Below, one piece after another: positions 49,827-61,128 of a DNA stretch of 64,000 nt. Source of the DNA: Rhodopseudomonas palustris (GTDB taxonomy: Bacteria; Pseudomonadota; Alphaproteobacteria; Rhizobiales; Xanthobacteraceae); contig NZ_CP019966.1 of NCBI RefSeq assembly GCF_003031265.1, forward strand, positions 3,844,001-3,908,000, written 5' to 3'. The translations under genes were made by a program, and so were the position numbers. Each line of letters starts with the position of its first letter. Within the stretch, counting starts at the first letter, position 1. A model generated the notes under the pieces. That model was given only the letters and a program-made list of their open reading frames with translations. It searched no databases and was not told the DNA's origin.

Positions 49827-50927
49827 TTAGACCTTCGCGACCCGTCCGACTACGTGGGCGAGCCGTTCGGCGGCATCCAGACGGCCAATTTGGCGCGCCG
49901 CGGCGGCCATTTGGGCCAATTTGGCCGGATCGGCGGCCAGCGCGGTGATCTCGGCCGCGAGTCGGTCCGGGGTAAAATCCGGTTGAACGATGCGCAGCGC
50001 ACCGCCCGCCGCGGTCAGCACGCCGGCATTGGCGAACTGGTCCTGGTCGAGCGCACCCGGCAGCGGCACCAGGATGCCGGGCCGGCCGATCGCCGCCAGT
50101 TCGGCAACGGTGCCGGCACCGGAACGCGACACCACAAGCTGGCTCGACGCCAACCGCTGCGGCAGATCGGTGAAAAACGGCGCCAGCTCGCAGTTCAGCT
50201 GCAGACGGTCATACACCGCACGGACGCGGCCCATGTCCTCGTCGCGGACCTGCTGGGTCAGCACCAGCCGGCGCAGCAGCGCCGGATCCAGTTTCTCCAG
50301 CGCCGGCGGCACGATGTCGGCCATCACCCGGGCGCCCTGGCTGCCGCCGAACACCAGCACCCGCAGCGGACCGCCAACGGTCGGCGGGTCGTAGGCGACA
50401 GTCGCAGCGTCGGCGACGGCTGGACGGATCGGATTACCGGTATTGGCGATCTTCGCGGCGAGCGCCGGCCAGGCGGTCTCATGGCCGGGAAAACCGGTGG
50501 CGATGGCGTCGACCCGCGGCGCCAGAAAGCGATTGGCGCGGCCCATCACCGCGTTCTGCTCGTGGATCAGCGTCGGCACTCGGCGCCAGGTCGCAGCGAG
50601 CAGCGGCGGCAGCGTCGGATAGCCGCCAAACCCGACCACCGCAGCCGGCTTGAGCCGCCCGATCAAATTGAAGGCGAGCAGCGCACCGGAGCCGAGCTTC
50701 AGCGCGGTCTTCGCCAGCGCCCACGGCGTCCGGCCGCGCACCGTCTCGCTCGGCACCACGTCGGTCATCTCGGCGGTGAACAGCCCGCTGTAGCGGGTGG
50801 CGCGATGGTCGGTGATCAGGCGGACGCGGTATCCACGCTGGATCAGCACCACGCCGAGCGCTTCGGCCGGAAACAGGTGGCCGCCGGTGCCGCCGGCGGC
50901 GAGCAGGATCAGGGGAGCGTCGGTCAT
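49827..50927 (-). CDS. murG: UDP-GlcNAc--lipid I GlcNAc transferase
   Basis: GT-B enzyme that converts lipid I to lipid II at the inner face of the membrane. 366 residues from the ATG at 50927 (MTDAPLILLAAGG). The first glycine loop is LLAAGGTGGHLFPAEALGVV; the second is VLVFGGSQGARVMADIVPPA. The donor-site region has VVSRSGAGTVAELAAIGRP and PLPGALDQDQFANAG. It begins 4 bases after ftsW ends. Confidence 0.98.
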   Translation of the reverse strand: MTDAPLILLAAGGTGGHLFPAEALGVVLIQRGYRVRLITDHRATRYSGLFTAEMTDVVPSETVRGRTPWALAKTALKLGSGALLAFNLIGRLKPAAVVGFGGYPTLPPLLAATWRRVPTLIHEQNAVMGRANRFLAPRVDAIATGFPGHETAWPALAAKIANTGNPIRPAVADAATVAYDPPTVGGPLRVLVFGGSQGARVMADIVPPALEKLDPALLRRLVLTQQVRDEDMGRVRAVYDRLQLNCELAPFFTDLPQRLASSQLVVSRSGAGTVAELAAIGRPGILVPLPGALDQDQFANAGVLTAAGGALRIVQPDFTPDRLAAEITALAADPAKLAQMAAAARQIGRLDAAERLAHVVGRVAKV

Positions 50928-50931
50928 GGCC

Positions 50932-52074
50932 TCACGCGTAGCTTCCCGCCGCCTCGATCGCATTGACTTCGGTCTTGGGCCGCTGCCGCGTCAGCGCCAG
51001 CATCATGCCGACGCCGTAGGCCAGCGACACCATCGACGAGCCGCCATAGGAGATGAACGGCAGCGTCATGCCCTTGGCGGGGATCAGTTGCAGATTCACC
51101 GCCATGTTGATCGCGGCCTGCACGCCGAACAGGATCGCCAGCCCCGAGGCGGCGAACCGCGAAAACAGATCCTCGCTGCGATAGGCGCGCGACAGCGTGC
51201 GCAGCACGATGAAGGCGAACAGCGCGAGCAGCGCGAGGCACAGCACGATGCCGAACTCTTCGGCAGCGACCGCATAGACGAAGTCGGTGTGGCTATCCGG
51301 CAGGCTGCGCTTGGCGATGCCTTCGCCGGGGCCGAGGCCGAGCCAGCCGCCATTGCTGAACGCTTCGCTCGCCATGTCGACCTGGAAGGTGTCGCCGGAG
51401 GCCGGATTCATGAACCGCTTGATACGGCCGGCGACGTGCGGAACGAACAGATAGGCGGTGAATAGTCCGCCCGCGGCGGCGCCGGCGAGACCGAATACCC
51501 AAACGATCCGCATGCCGGCGATGAAGAACAGCGCGCCCCACACCATCAGCACCAGCATGGTCTGGCCGAAGTCCGGCTCCATCACCAGCAGCGACACCAG
51601 GGACAGCAGCAGCATCATCGCCATCGACGTCGCGGGCATCTCCGGCCGCCGCGCCGCTTCCGAGAACAGCCAGGCGGCCAGGATCACGAACGACGGCTTG
51701 GCAATTTCGGAGGCCTGGATGTTGATACCGACCAGCGTGATCCAGCGCCGCGCGCCCTTCACTTCCGGCCCGAACAGCAGCGTCGCCACGATCAGCCCGA
51801 TCGCCAGCACGAACACGATCAGCGCCGAACGCCGGATCTGTCGCGGCGACAGGAACGACACCCCGATCAGCACGATCAGCGACGGCGCCAGGAACAGAAC
51901 GTGGCGGTTGAAGAAGTGGAACGGATCGAGCCCGATCCGGGTCGCGACCGGCGGCGACGCCGCCAGCGACAGGATCACGCCCGCCAGCATCAGCGCGATC
52001 AGCGCCACCAGCAGCACGCGGTCGACGGTCCACCACCATTCGCTGAACGGGGTGCGTTGGTCACGGGAGATCAT
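50932..52074 (-). CDS. ftsW: Septal SEDS glycosyltransferase FtsW
   Basis: Polytopic SEDS-family peptidoglycan polymerase that acts with FtsI. 380 residues from the ATG at 52074 (MISRDQRTPFSEWWWTVDRV). About ten hydrophobic segments. SEDS landmarks include ARRWITLVGINIQASEIAKP, GPGEGIAKRSLPDSHTDFVY and AVAAEEFGIV, and the C-terminal LPFISYGGSSMVSLAYGVGM. It precedes murG and follows murD; a family C repeat lies in the 260-base gap before it. Confidence 0.97.
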   Translation of the reverse strand: MISRDQRTPFSEWWWTVDRVLLVALIALMLAGVILSLAASPPVATRIGLDPFHFFNRHVLFLAPSLIVLIGVSFLSPRQIRRSALIVFVLAIGLIVATLLFGPEVKGARRWITLVGINIQASEIAKPSFVILAAWLFSEAARRPEMPATSMAMMLLLSLVSLLVMEPDFGQTMLVLMVWGALFFIAGMRIVWVFGLAGAAAGGLFTAYLFVPHVAGRIKRFMNPASGDTFQVDMASEAFSNGGWLGLGPGEGIAKRSLPDSHTDFVYAVAAEEFGIVLCLALLALFAFIVLRTLSRAYRSEDLFSRFAASGLAILFGVQAAINMAVNLQLIPAKGMTLPFISYGGSSMVSLAYGVGMMLALTRQRPKTEVNAIEAAGSYA

Positions 52075-52207
52075 CGGCGATCCTGGGCAAAGAGGTCGCC
52101 CATTGGTGCGCCCACGTGGTTGCCAAGGGGTTAATGCGATGGCGCGGAATCGAGGATGTGAACGGCTGCCCCGCCCTATCCCACACTCCGCTTTCATCCC
52201 CCTCCAC

Positions 52208-52306
52208 GGTCATCCCCGCAAAGGCGGGGATCCAGTATCCCAGAGCCTATCTCTTCAGTCGAAACGCCCTGGAATACTGGGTCGCCCGCCTGCGCGGGCG
52301 ATGACG
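52208..52306. repeat. Palindromic intergenic repeat, family C (intact copy)
   Basis: Left arm CGGTCATCCCCGCAAAGGCG...CCAGTATCCCAGAGCC and right arm CTGGAATACTGGGTCGCCCG...GGGCGATGACG with a 20-25 base centre. It lies between murD and ftsW inside the dcw cluster. Its interrupted relative is at 32072-32338. Confidence 0.9.
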
Positions 52307-52335
52307 GGCGTGAGTTTGGCGGCGCAGCGCCGGCC

Positions 52336-53745
52336 TCACACCGCCGCAACACCCTCCAAAGCTGTCACCAGTTCGCGGAACCTGGTGCCGCGGAGCTCGA
52401 AATTGCGGAACTGGTCGAACGAGGCGCAGGCCGGCGACAGCAACACGACCGGCTCGGCCAGTCCCGATGCTGCGGCATCGCGCGCGGCGGCGGGGACCGC
52501 AACTTCCAGGGTTTCGCTGATCTCGTACGGCACCCGGCCTTCCAGTGTGGCGGCGAATTCCTGCGCGGCCTGGCCGATGAGGTAGGCCTTGCGGATACGC
52601 GGGAAATACTCGGCCAGGCTCTCGATGCCGCCCGTCTTCGGCTTGCCGCCGGCGATCCAGAAGATCTCGCCGAATGACGACAGCGCCTTCGCAGCCGCAT
52701 CGGCATTGGTGGCCTTGGAGTCGTTGACGAACAGCGTCGTCCCCTTCTCGCCAATCTGGCGGCCGACCTGCTCCATCCGGTGTGCGAGGCCCGGGAAACT
52801 GCGCAGGCCCTGCTGCAGCACCTGCGGCGAGACGCCGAGCGCCAGAACCGCGGCTGCAGCGGCCGCGGCGTTTTGCGCATTATGCAGCCCGCGCAGCGAG
52901 CCGATTCCACCGAGCTTGGCGACTTCGGTAGAATTGCCGCCGTCGATGCGGCGAATCGTTTCCAGATCGGCTGTGATGCCAGACGTCACTGGCCCCTGCA
53001 CCGACATCCGCACCACGCGCTTGCCGGCGCGTTCGATCCGGTCCGCCGCGGCGCGGCCGAACTCATCGTCGACGCCGATGATCGACGTGCCGCCGTCCTG
53101 CACGCCGGAGACCAGCCGCTCCTTCACCGCAGCGTAGTGCTCGATGGTGCCATGGCGGTCGATGTGATCCTCGGTGACGTTGAGCAGAATGCCGACGGTC
53201 GGATCGAGCGATGGCGTCAGGTCGATCTGATACGACGACATCTCGATCACATGGACGCGGCCGTCCTTCGGCGGCTCCAGCGACAGGATCGCGGTGCCGA
53301 TATTGCCGCCGAGCTGGGTGTCCCAGCCGGCCTCGCGCAGCAGATGCGCGATCAGCGCCGTGGTGGTCGACTTGCCGTTGGTGCCGGTGATCGCGACGAA
53401 CGGAGCGCGCGGCGCATGCGCCTTGCGCTCGCGGCAGAACAGTTCGACGTCGCCGATCACTTCGACGCCGGCCTCCTGCGCCTTCAGCACCGTCCAATGC
53501 GGCGCCGGATGGGTCAGCGGCACGCCGGGCGTCAGCACAAGTGCGGCAAAATTCGTCCACGGCAGATTGCGCAGATCCGCGGTGATAAAGCCGGCCTGCG
53601 CCGCCTCGACCATGCGGTCGAGATTGTCGTCGCACGCGATCACTTCGGCGCCGCCAGCCTTCAGCGCATGGCAGCTCGCCAGCCCCGACCCGCCGAGCCC
53701 AAACACCGCGACCGACTGACCGGCGAAAGAGGTGACGGGGATCAT
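52336..53745 (-). CDS. murD: UDP-MurNAc-L-alanine--D-glutamate ligase
   Basis: Adds D-glutamate to the wall precursor. 469 residues. N-terminal [23 protein letters not shown] loop [24 protein letters not shown]-type segment [32 protein letters not shown]; and C-terminal [18 protein letters not shown] and WIAGGKPK. All catalytic parts are present. It follows mraY, with a family D repeat in the 150-base gap. Confidence 0.97.
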   Translation of the reverse strand: MIPVTSFAGQSVAVFGLGGSGLASCHALKAGGAEVIACDDNLDRMVEAAQAGFITADLRNLPWTNFAALVLTPGVPLTHPAPHWTVLKAQEAGVEVIGDVELFCRERKAHAPRAPFVAITGTNGKSTTTALIAHLLREAGWDTQLGGNIGTAILSLEPPKDGRVHVIEMSSYQIDLTPSLDPTVGILLNVTEDHIDRHGTIEHYAAVKERLVSGVQDGGTSIIGVDDEFGRAAADRIERAGKRVVRMSVQGPVTSGITADLETIRRIDGGNSTEVAKLGGIGSLRGLHNAQNAAAAAAAVLALGVSPQVLQQGLRSFPGLAHRMEQVGRQIGEKGTTLFVNDSKATNADAAAKALSSFGEIFWIAGGKPKTGGIESLAEYFPRIRKAYLIGQAAQEFAATLEGRVPYEISETLEVAVPAAARDAAASGLAEPVVLLSPACASFDQFRNFELRGTRFRELVTALEGVAAV

Positions 53746-53770
53746 GCTGACGCTCCGACTACAAGGACGA

Positions 53771-53868
53771 CCTCATCCTGAGGAGCGCGCGCCAGCGCGC
53801 GTCTCGAAGGATGATTATTTGGCACATCCTTCGAGACGCGGCCCTGCGGACCGCTCCTCAGGATGAGG
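53771..53868. repeat. Palindromic intergenic repeat, family D (second copy)
   Basis: Left arm CCTCATCCTGAGGAGCGCGC...CGTCTCGAAGGATG and right arm CATCCTTCGAGACGCGGCCC...CTCCTCAGGATGAGG, nearly complementary. It lies between murD and mraY and matches 22227-22332. Confidence 0.92.
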
Positions 53869-53896
53869 CTGTGCCTGCTCGATCGCATTAACAACG

Positions 53897-54982
53897 TCAC
53901 CGCAGCTTCAGCGTCGACAGGCCGGCGAGCGCCAGCATCACGGCGATGATCCAGAACCGGATCACGATCTGCGGCTCGGTCCAGCCCTTCTGTTCGAAGT
54001 GGTGGTGGATCGGCGCCATCTTGAACACGCGCTTGCCGGTGAGCTTGAACGAGGCGACCTGCACGATCACCGACACCGCTTCGAGCACGAACAGGCCGCC
54101 GATCACCGCCAGCACGATCTCGTGCTTCACCGCGACCGCGATCGAGCCGAGCATGCCGCCGAGCGCCAGCGAGCCGGTGTCGCCCATGAAGATCGAGGCC
54201 GGCGGTGCGTTGAACCACAGGAAGCCGAGGCCGGCGCCGAGCAGCGCGCCGCACAACACCGCAAGTTCGCCGGTGCCGGCGACGTAGTTGATCTGCAGAT
54301 ATTCGGCGAACACCGCGTTGCCGGCCAGATACGAGATCAAGCCGAAGCTCGCCGCAGCGATCATCACCGGCACGATCGCGAGGCCGTCGAGGCCGTCGGT
54401 CAGGTTCACCGCGTTGCCGGCGCCGACCACCACGAAGGCGCCGAACACGATGAACGCCCAGCCGAGATTGAGCATCACTTCCTTGAAGAACGGAATCACC
54501 AGCGAGCTCGACAGCGGCGCGCGCCCGAGCCACACCAGCGCGAAACACGCCGCGCCCGCGATGGTGAATTCGATCAGCAGACGGGTGCGGCCGGAGATGC
54601 CGGCGTGGGTCTGCTTGGTCACCTTCATGTAGTCATCGTAGAAGCCGACGAAGCCGAAGCCGAGCGTCACCGCCAGCACGATCCAGACATAGGGATTGAG
54701 CGGATTGGCCCACAGCACGGTGCCGACCGTCAGTCCCGACAGGATCATCAGGCCGCCCATCGTCGGCGTGCCCTTCTTGGTCATCAGGTGCGATTGCGGG
54801 CCGTCGGTGCGGATCGGCTGACCCTTGCCCTGGCGCAGCCGCAGATTGTCGATGATCCATGGGCCGAACATGAACACGAACAGCGCCCCGGTCACCATCG
54901 CGCCGCCGGTGCGGAAAGTGATGTAGCGGAAGACGTTGAACGCCGGAAACGAGCTGGAGAGGTCGATCAGCCAATAGAGCAT
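53897..54982 (-). CDS. mraY: Phospho-MurNAc-pentapeptide transferase
   Basis: Integral membrane enzyme that forms lipid I from UDP-MurNAc-pentapeptide and undecaprenyl phosphate. 361 residues, about ten hydrophobic segments. Conserved acidic motifs: [12 protein letters not shown] (the DD pair), [19 protein letters not shown], and [11 protein letters not shown], with the His-rich [20 protein letters not shown] near the end. It starts 10 bases after murF. Confidence 0.98.
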   Translation of the reverse strand: MLYWLIDLSSSFPAFNVFRYITFRTGGAMVTGALFVFMFGPWIIDNLRLRQGKGQPIRTDGPQSHLMTKKGTPTMGGLMILSGLTVGTVLWANPLNPYVWIVLAVTLGFGFVGFYDDYMKVTKQTHAGISGRTRLLIEFTIAGAACFALVWLGRAPLSSSLVIPFFKEVMLNLGWAFIVFGAFVVVGAGNAVNLTDGLDGLAIVPVMIAAASFGLISYLAGNAVFAEYLQINYVAGTGELAVLCGALLGAGLGFLWFNAPPASIFMGDTGSLALGGMLGSIAVAVKHEIVLAVIGGLFVLEAVSVIVQVASFKLTGKRVFKMAPIHHHFEQKGWTEPQIVIRFWIIAVMLALAGLSTLKLR

Positions 54983-54992
54983 TCAAGCCGCC

Positions 54993-56432
54993 TTACACCG
55001 CAGCGTCGTCGCGTGCGGTCGTGTCGGGGAAGCGCTTCTCGAGCGCGGTGACAATGGTTTTCATGCGCGAACCGAGCGACCCCTTCACCATCACGACGTC
55101 GCCAGCTCGGATTGCGGCGACGACTTGGGATTCGAGCGCGGCCGCGTCGCCTGCATAGCCCCCTCGTTTGCCGGAGGAAAGGGCGTCCCACAAATTGCGC
55201 ATCAACGGGCCGCAGCAGAACACCAGGTCGATGCAATTGGCCCGCACCGCCTCTTCGAGGCCCCGGTGCAGCTCCGGGCCGCGCGGGCCGAGTTCGAGCA
55301 TGTCGCCCAGCACGGCGATCCGACGCCCCTGCCCGCTGACCTCGGCGCGGCCGAGACCGCCGAGCGCCGCCGCCATCGAGGCCGGATTGGCGTTGTAGCT
55401 CTCGTCGATCAGCGTCGCCTCGCCGGAGCCGACCGACAGCGGCTTGCGGACGCCGCGGCCGGCGGCGGGCGCAACCTGCGACAGCGCCAGCGCGGCGAGC
55501 GCGAGGTCGGCGCCGGCAAGCTCGGCGGCAGCCAGCACTGCGAGCGAATTCAGCGCCATGTGCCGGCCCGGCATGCCGAGCTTGTAGGTGACGTCGTGAC
55601 CGAGAATGCTGGCATGCACGGCCGAACAGTCGGCATGCAACGCGACATCGAGCAGCCGCGCGTCGGCGGCCGGATCGGCGCCGACGGTGACGATGCGACC
55701 GACATTGGCGCGCAGCGCATTGCTGCACAGCCGGTCGAACATCGGCGTATCGCGATTCAAGACCGCGATGCCGCCCGGCTCGAGCCCGGTGAAGATCTCC
55801 GACTTGGCATCGGCGATGCCCTCGATGCCGGAGAAGAATTCGAGATGCACCGCTTCAACCGTGGTGATGATCGCGATGTGCGGCCGCACCATCTTCACCA
55901 GCGGCTCGATCTCGCCGGCGTGGTTCATGCCGATCTCGAACACCGCAAACCGGGTGTCCGCCGGGCAGCGCGCCAGCGACAACGGCACGCCCCAGTGATT
56001 GTTGAACGACGCCACCGAGGCGTGGGTCGCGCCCTGCGCGCCGAGCACGCCGCGCAGGCCTTCCTTGGTCGAGGTCTTGCCGACCGAGCCGGTCACCGCG
56101 ATGACTTTGGCCGAGAGGCGCGAGCGCGCCGCGACGCCGAGCCGGCGCAGACCTTCAAGTACATCTTCAACGACGAGAAGCGGCGCGTCGGCAGCGAACT
56201 TGTCGCGCTGCGCCTTCTCCACCACCGCCAGCGCCGCGCCGGCGTTCAGTGCCGCGGCGACGAAGTCGTGGCCGTCGTGAACATCACCCTTGATGGCGAA
56301 GTACGCGTCGCCAGGCGCCAGCGTGCGGCTGTCGATCGAAATCCCGAACACGTCGCGCGGCAGCGTGCCGCTGCGCGTCGCGGCCATCGCCTCCGCCATC
56401 GCGTCGGAGGTCCAAAGCGGTTGTTTGCTCAT
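54993..56432 (-). CDS. murF: UDP-MurNAc-tripeptide--D-alanyl-D-alanine ligase
   Basis: Adds the D-Ala-D-Ala made by Ddl. 479 residues. The N-terminal domain has SIDSRTLAPGDAYFAIKGD, the ATP loop VTGSVGKTSTKEGLRGVLG, the central FEIGMNHAGEIEPLVKMVRP and the C-terminal LIDESYNANPASMAAAL and VLGDMLELG. Start overlaps murE's stop (ATGA). Confidence 0.97.
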   Translation of the reverse strand: MSKQPLWTSDAMAEAMAATRSGTLPRDVFGISIDSRTLAPGDAYFAIKGDVHDGHDFVAAALNAGAALAVVEKAQRDKFAADAPLLVVEDVLEGLRRLGVAARSRLSAKVIAVTGSVGKTSTKEGLRGVLGAQGATHASVASFNNHWGVPLSLARCPADTRFAVFEIGMNHAGEIEPLVKMVRPHIAIITTVEAVHLEFFSGIEGIADAKSEIFTGLEPGGIAVLNRDTPMFDRLCSNALRANVGRIVTVGADPAADARLLDVALHADCSAVHASILGHDVTYKLGMPGRHMALNSLAVLAAAELAGADLALAALALSQVAPAAGRGVRKPLSVGSGEATLIDESYNANPASMAAALGGLGRAEVSGQGRRIAVLGDMLELGPRGPELHRGLEEAVRANCIDLVFCCGPLMRNLWDALSSGKRGGYAGDAAALESQVVAAIRAGDVVMVKGSLGSRMKTIVTALEKRFPDTTARDDAAV

Positions 56433-57886
56433 ACGGCGCTCGCTGATAGCGCCGCTTTCGCGGCGTCGTGGTCGCTGAAATGCAGCACGCGGTCGCCCAC
56501 GATCTGCCCGGTTTCATGGCCTTTGCCGGCGATCAGCAGCGCATCGCCCGGCTGTAATTCGCTGATGGCAATGCGGATCGCCTCGGCGCGGTCGCCGATC
56601 TCGCGTGCGCCGGGCGCGGCCGCGAGGATGGCGGCGCGGATCGTCGCCGGATCTTCGCTGCGCGGATTGTCGTCGGTGATAATCACCACGTCGGCATTCT
56701 CGGCCGCGATCGCGCCCATCAGTGGCCGCTTGCCGGAGTCCCGATCGCCGCCGGCGCCGAACACCACCACCAGCTTGCGTTTCGCATAGGGCCGCAGCGC
56801 CTGCAGCGTCTTGGCAAGCGCATCCGGTTTGTGCGCGTAGTCGACGAACACCGGCGCGCCGTTTCGGGCGCCGACCAGATCGAGCCGGCCCGGCGCACCT
56901 TCGAGATGTTCGAGCGCGGCGAGGCTTGCGGCCGCATCGCCGCCGGTGCCGATCACCAAGCCGGCCGCGACCAGCGCGTTTTCGATCTGGAATTCGCCGA
57001 CCAACGGCAGCTTGATGGTGTAGCGCCGCCCCTCATGTTCGACGTCGAGCGTCTGCGCAAAGCCTTCGACAGCGGCATCGATCAGCTTGATGCCGGCGTC
57101 GGGATCGCCATTGCGGCCGATGGTGATCAGTCGCAGGCCGCGCGCACGCGCCGCCTCGATGACTTCGGCCGAACAATCGTGATCGGCGGAGATCACCGCG
57201 GCGCCGCCATCCTGCACCAGATTGCGGAACAGCCGCAGCTTGGCGTTGAGATAGTGCGCGACGGTGGGGTGATAATCCATGTGGTCGCGCGACAGGTTGG
57301 TGAACCCGCCCGCCGCGACGCGAACGCCGTCGAGCCGGAACTGATCGAGCCCGTGCGACGAGGCTTCCAGCGCCAGATGGGTGATGCCCTCGCGCGCGAT
57401 CTCGTCGAGCGAGCGATGCAACGCGATCGGGTCGGGCGTCGTCAGCGAGCCATACACGCTGCGCGTCGGGGTGACGAGACCGATAGTGCCGATGCTGGCG
57501 GAGGCATGGCCGAGCCGCTGCCAGATCTGCCGGGTGAACGCCGCGACCGAGGTCTTGCCGCTGGTGCCGGTGACCGCCGCGATCACCTCCGGCTGGCGCG
57601 GGTAGAACCGCGCCGCGGCCTGCGCCAGCGCCAGGCGCGGATTGGACAGTTGCACGAACGGCACCGCGAGGTCGCCCTCCGGCCGGTGTTCGCCGGCCAC
57701 CGCCACCGCGCCGGCTGCGACCGCCGCCGCGACGAACCGCGCCCCGTCGGTCTTGGCCCCGGCGAGCGCGAAAAACAGGTCGCCCGGCTTCACCGCGCGG
57801 CTGTCGACGGCGATCCCGCCGATGGCGAGATCGGCCGCCGGCGCGGCGATGTCGGCCTCAGCGCTGAAGAGGTCGCGAAGCTTCAT
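56429..57886 (-). CDS. murE: UDP-MurNAc-L-Ala-D-Glu--meso-DAP ligase
   Basis: Adds the third residue of the stem peptide. 485 residues. N-terminal [22 protein letters not shown] loop [20 protein letters not shown], and [14 protein letters not shown]. The C-terminal specificity motif is [17 protein letters not shown] marks the meso-diaminopimelate-adding type, consistent with a Gram-negative. It overlaps murF by 4 bases; the 110-base gap to ftsI shows nothing notable. Confidence 0.97.
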   Translation of the reverse strand: MKLRDLFSAEADIAAPAADLAIGGIAVDSRAVKPGDLFFALAGAKTDGARFVAAAVAAGAVAVAGEHRPEGDLAVPFVQLSNPRLALAQAAARFYPRQPEVIAAVTGTSGKTSVAAFTRQIWQRLGHASASIGTIGLVTPTRSVYGSLTTPDPIALHRSLDEIAREGITHLALEASSHGLDQFRLDGVRVAAGGFTNLSRDHMDYHPTVAHYLNAKLRLFRNLVQDGGAAVISADHDCSAEVIEAARARGLRLITIGRNGDPDAGIKLIDAAVEGFAQTLDVEHEGRRYTIKLPLVGEFQIENALVAAGLVIGTGGDAAASLAALEHLEGAPGRLDLVGARNGAPVFVDYAHKPDALAKTLQALRPYAKRKLVVVFGAGGDRDSGKRPLMGAIAAENADVVIITDDNPRSEDPATIRAAILAAAPGAREIGDRAEAIRIAISELQPGDALLIAGKGHETGQIVGDRVLHFSDHDAAKAALSASAV

Positions 57887-57998
57887 GGTCCTGGGGCGTC
57901 CGATTCGAGACAGATGTTCTCACGCCTGCGAGGCTTTTAACGCAAGCAGCGCGCGGCGCAAAACGGCAGGGATGGCGCCGTCGCGGCAGGCCGCGCGG

Positions 57999-59753
57999 CT
58001 ACTGGCCGGCCCTCGATGACGCAAGAATAAGGCGGTCGGGCGGCGGCAGATCGAACCGCGGCTCGATTCCGAGCAGCGGGGCGATTCGCTCGATCACCTT
58101 GCCGCCGGTCGGCACGGCATTCCAGCCCGAGGTGATGAAGCCGTGGGTCTCCGGCAGCGCCTTCGGCTCGTCCAGCATCACCAGCACCTGATATTGCGGA
58201 TTGTCCGCCGGCAGGATCGCGGTGAACGAGTTCAGCACCTGCTTCTTGGCGTAGCGGCCGTTGACCACCTTCTCCGAGGTGCCGGTCTTGCCGCCGATGT
58301 AATAGCCCTTGGCGATCTGGTCGGCGGTCTTGGCGGTGCCGACCTCCGCGTTGAGCCGCATCAGGTAGCGGATCTTGTCGCTGGTCTCGGTCTTGATCAC
58401 CCGTTTGCCGAGCTTCTTGGCATCCTCTTCGGTGCGCTTCAGGAAGGTCGGCGGGATCAGATAGCCGCCATTGACCATGGCGTTGATGCCCATCACCGCC
58501 TGCAGCGGCGCGACCGCGACGCCGTGGCCGAACGAGATGGTGATGGTGTTGAGTTCGCTCCAGCGCTTCGGCACGATCGGCGACGCGCTTTCCGGCAGCT
58601 CGGTGCGCAGCCGGTCGAGCTGGCCGACCTTCTTCAAGAATGCCTTGTGGGCCTCGACGCCCATCGATAGCGCCACGCGCGCCGCGCCAACGTTCGACGA
58701 ATAGGTGAACACTTCGGCCAGCGAGATGGCGCGGCCCATATTGTGCGAGTCGTGGATCTTGAACTTGCCGTAGTGCAGCGGCCCGCGTGCGTCGTACATC
58801 GAATGCAGCGTCGCCTTGCCGGCATCGAGCGCCATCGCCAGCGTCAGCGTCTTGAAGGTCGAACCCATTTCATAGACGCCGGTGGTCAGCCGGTTGATGC
58901 GGTCGGGATCGTTGGCCTCGCGCGGGTTGTTCGGATCGAAGTCCGGCAGCGACACCATCGCGACGATCTCGCCGGTCTTGACGTTGGAGACCAGACCCGA
59001 CGCCGCCTTGGCGCTGTACTTCTCCTTGGCCTTGATCAGCTCGTCGCGCAGCGCGTGGGTGACGCGGACGTCGAGCGCCAGCTCGATCGGGCGCTGCATC
59101 CGGTCGGACGCGAAGCCGGCGCGGTGCAGGTCGGCAAGGCCGTTGTTGTCGAGCCATTTTTCGATGCCGGCGATGCCCTGGTTGTCGATGTTGACCAGAC
59201 CGATCAGGTGGGAGACTTCGGCGGCGTTCGGATAGACGCGCTTGTTCTCACGCAGGAAGCCGATGCCGGGAATGCCGAGCTTCTTGATCTCGGCTTGCTG
59301 GCGCGGCGTGATTTCACGCTTCAACCAGACGAAGCCCTTCTTCGACGCCAGGCGCTCGCGCACTTCCTGCGTTTCGAGGTCGGGCAGCGTCGCGGTGAGC
59401 AGTTCGACCGCTTCGTCCTGATCGATCAGCCGGCGCGGCTCGCCGAACAGCGACGGCGTCTTGACGTCGGTGGCCAGCACCTGACCGTTGCGATCGACGA
59501 TGTCCGGCCGCGCGGTTGCGACCGCGTCCTGCGAGCCGGTGCGGCGCGCGCCGTGGCCGTCGCCGAACACCGCGATCATCGACAGCTTGAACGCGATGAT
59601 GCCGTACACCGCCGCAAACGCGATCATCGCCAGGCCGACACGGGCGCGCGCCTTGCCGTCGCGATCGACGTCCTTGCCGTAGATCAGGCTGCGGATCAGC
59701 CGTTGGCGCCATTTGACGTGGTGGCCGACGAGCGGCAGCGAAGGATCGGTCAC
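57999..59753 (-). CDS. ftsI: Septal penicillin-binding protein FtsI (PBP3)
   Basis: Class B transpeptidase that crosslinks septal peptidoglycan. 584 residues from a GTG at 59753 ([11 protein letters not shown]), which overlaps the ftsL stop (GTGA). One transmembrane helix (about 38-63, [20 protein letters not shown]) anchors it. Active-site motifs: STFK at about 298-301, SSN at 352-354 and KTG at about 489-491. Upstream, the pedestal domain has [15 protein letters not shown]. The long N-terminal extension possible in this frame lies inside ftsL and is not credible. Confidence 0.97.
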   Translation of the reverse strand: MTDPSLPLVGHHVKWRQRLIRSLIYGKDVDRDGKARARVGLAMIAFAAVYGIIAFKLSMIAVFGDGHGARRTGSQDAVATARPDIVDRNGQVLATDVKTPSLFGEPRRLIDQDEAVELLTATLPDLETQEVRERLASKKGFVWLKREITPRQQAEIKKLGIPGIGFLRENKRVYPNAAEVSHLIGLVNIDNQGIAGIEKWLDNNGLADLHRAGFASDRMQRPIELALDVRVTHALRDELIKAKEKYSAKAASGLVSNVKTGEIVAMVSLPDFDPNNPREANDPDRINRLTTGVYEMGSTFKTLTLAMALDAGKATLHSMYDARGPLHYGKFKIHDSHNMGRAISLAEVFTYSSNVGAARVALSMGVEAHKAFLKKVGQLDRLRTELPESASPIVPKRWSELNTITISFGHGVAVAPLQAVMGINAMVNGGYLIPPTFLKRTEEDAKKLGKRVIKTETSDKIRYLMRLNAEVGTAKTADQIAKGYYIGGKTGTSEKVVNGRYAKKQVLNSFTAILPADNPQYQVLVMLDEPKALPETHGFITSGWNAVPTGGKVIERIAPLLGIEPRFDLPPPDRLILASSRAGQ

Positions 59754-60133
59754 TGGGCAGGCTCCGGAGCCGGCAGCGAGCCGGTGACGATGTCGGGATC
59801 GATCTTTTCGATCATCGATGCGATCGGATCGGGAGCGCTCGGATCGACGACGGCCGGTGGCCGCTCGGGCAGGTTCTTCAGCGAGTCGAACTGCCGCGCG
59901 CCGACCGGCTTGAGCTTGAGATGGCGGGTGGCGAGGCCCTGCAGCCGGCCCGGCGAGTCGAGTTGGGCCCATTCGGCGCGGAGCCGGGCGATCGCCTCGC
60001 GCTCCTTGCGGAGCTCGGCCTGGATCTGCAGCACCTTCTCGGTGCGCACCGTCGACTCCATCTTGATCCGGTACACATAGGCCGCTGCGAACACCAGCAT
60101 GCCGATCACCAGCACGTGCACGAGCCGCATCAT
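59750..60133 (-). CDS. ftsL: Cell division protein FtsL-like
   Basis: Small bitopic division protein of the FtsQLB complex. About 127 residues from the ATG at 60133 ([15 protein letters not shown]), which overlaps the rsmH stop (ATGA). One transmembrane helix is followed by a coiled-coil-like region ([20 protein letters not shown]) and a Pro-rich C-terminus ([16 protein letters not shown]). Position between rsmH and ftsI is the main support, as FtsL sequence is poorly conserved. Confidence 0.88.
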   Translation of the reverse strand: MMRLVHVLVIGMLVFAAAYVYRIKMESTVRTEKVLQIQAELRKEREAIARLRAEWAQLDSPGRLQGLATRHLKLKPVGARQFDSLKNLPERPPAVVDPSAPDPIASMIEKIDPDIVTGSLPAPEPAQ

Positions 60134-61128
60134 CGCCCGGCCCTCATCACGCTGGCGAGCGTCGGCCATCCCGGCAGATCGCCGGCGGCATGCGCAGGGG
60201 CTTCGGTGCGTTCGGCGCCGCGCAGCTTGGCGGAGCGCGCGCGCGGGTTGGCGGCGACCTCGGCGTCGCCGGCGACGATCGGCCGCTTGCTGAGCAGCGT
60301 GAAGCTCGGCGCCGCCTGCGCGACTTCCGGCAGGTGGCGCGAACCGCCGCCGGTCTTGCTGCGCTCGGTCAGGAAGGCCTTGACGATGCGGTCTTCCAGC
60401 GAATGGAACGACACCACCGCGAGCCGCCCGCCCGGCTTCAGAACGCGCTCGGCAGCGTCGAGCGCCTGGTGCAGCTCGTCGAGCTCTTCGTTGACGAAGA
60501 TCCGCAGCCCCTGGAACGTTCGGGTCGCCGGATGGATCTCACCCGGCTTGGCGCGCACCACCTTGGCGACGATGTCGGCGAGCGCCTTGGTCGTCGTGAT
60601 CGGCGTTTCGCTCCGCGCCGCCACGATGGCGCGGGCGACGTGGCGCGAATACCGCTCCTCGCCGAAGATGTAGATGATGTTGGCGAGATCGGTTTCGGAC
60701 GCGCGCGCGACGACATCGGCCGCGCTCGGTCCATCGCGCCCCATCCGCATGTCGAGCGGCCCATCGAACCGGAACGAGAAGCCGCGTTCGGCCTGGTCGA
60801 GCTGCATCGACGACACGCCGATATCCATCACCACGCCGTCGACGGTCGCGGCGCCCCGCGCGGCGCAGACGTCGGCCAGATTGGAGAACCGGTCCTGCAC
60901 CAGCGTCAGCCGGCCGCCGGACTCGGCAACCAGATCGGCGCCTCCGGCAATCGCAGTCGGATCGCGGTCGATCGCAATCACGCGGCTGCCGGCGGTCTGA
61001 AGGATCAGCCGTGTGTAGCCGCCGGCCCCGAACGTGCCGTCGACATAGATGCCGCCGTCGCGCGGCGCGAGCAGGCCGACCGCTTCAGGGCCGAGCACCG
61101 GAATATGGCGCGCGTCGGACGGCTTCAT
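60130..61128 (-). CDS. rsmH: 16S rRNA (cytosine-1402) N4-methyltransferase
   Basis: MraW/RsmH, which methylates C1402 of 16S rRNA. 332 residues from the ATG at 61128 ([17 protein letters not shown]). SAM motif [42 protein letters not shown] and the C-terminal [15 protein letters not shown] are present. It is the first gene of the dcw cluster; no mraZ is found upstream. A longer start at 61323 (MAIHQIPRG) is possible but adds a segment without family resemblance. Confidence 0.95.
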   Translation of the reverse strand: MKPSDARHIPVLGPEAVGLLAPRDGGIYVDGTFGAGGYTRLILQTAGSRVIAIDRDPTAIAGGADLVAESGGRLTLVQDRFSNLADVCAARGAATVDGVVMDIGVSSMQLDQAERGFSFRFDGPLDMRMGRDGPSAADVVARASETDLANIIYIFGEERYSRHVARAIVAARSETPITTTKALADIVAKVVRAKPGEIHPATRTFQGLRIFVNEELDELHQALDAAERVLKPGGRLAVVSFHSLEDRIVKAFLTERSKTGGGSRHLPEVAQAAPSFTLLSKRPIVAGDAEVAANPRARSAKLRGAERTEAPAHAAGDLPGWPTLASVMRAGR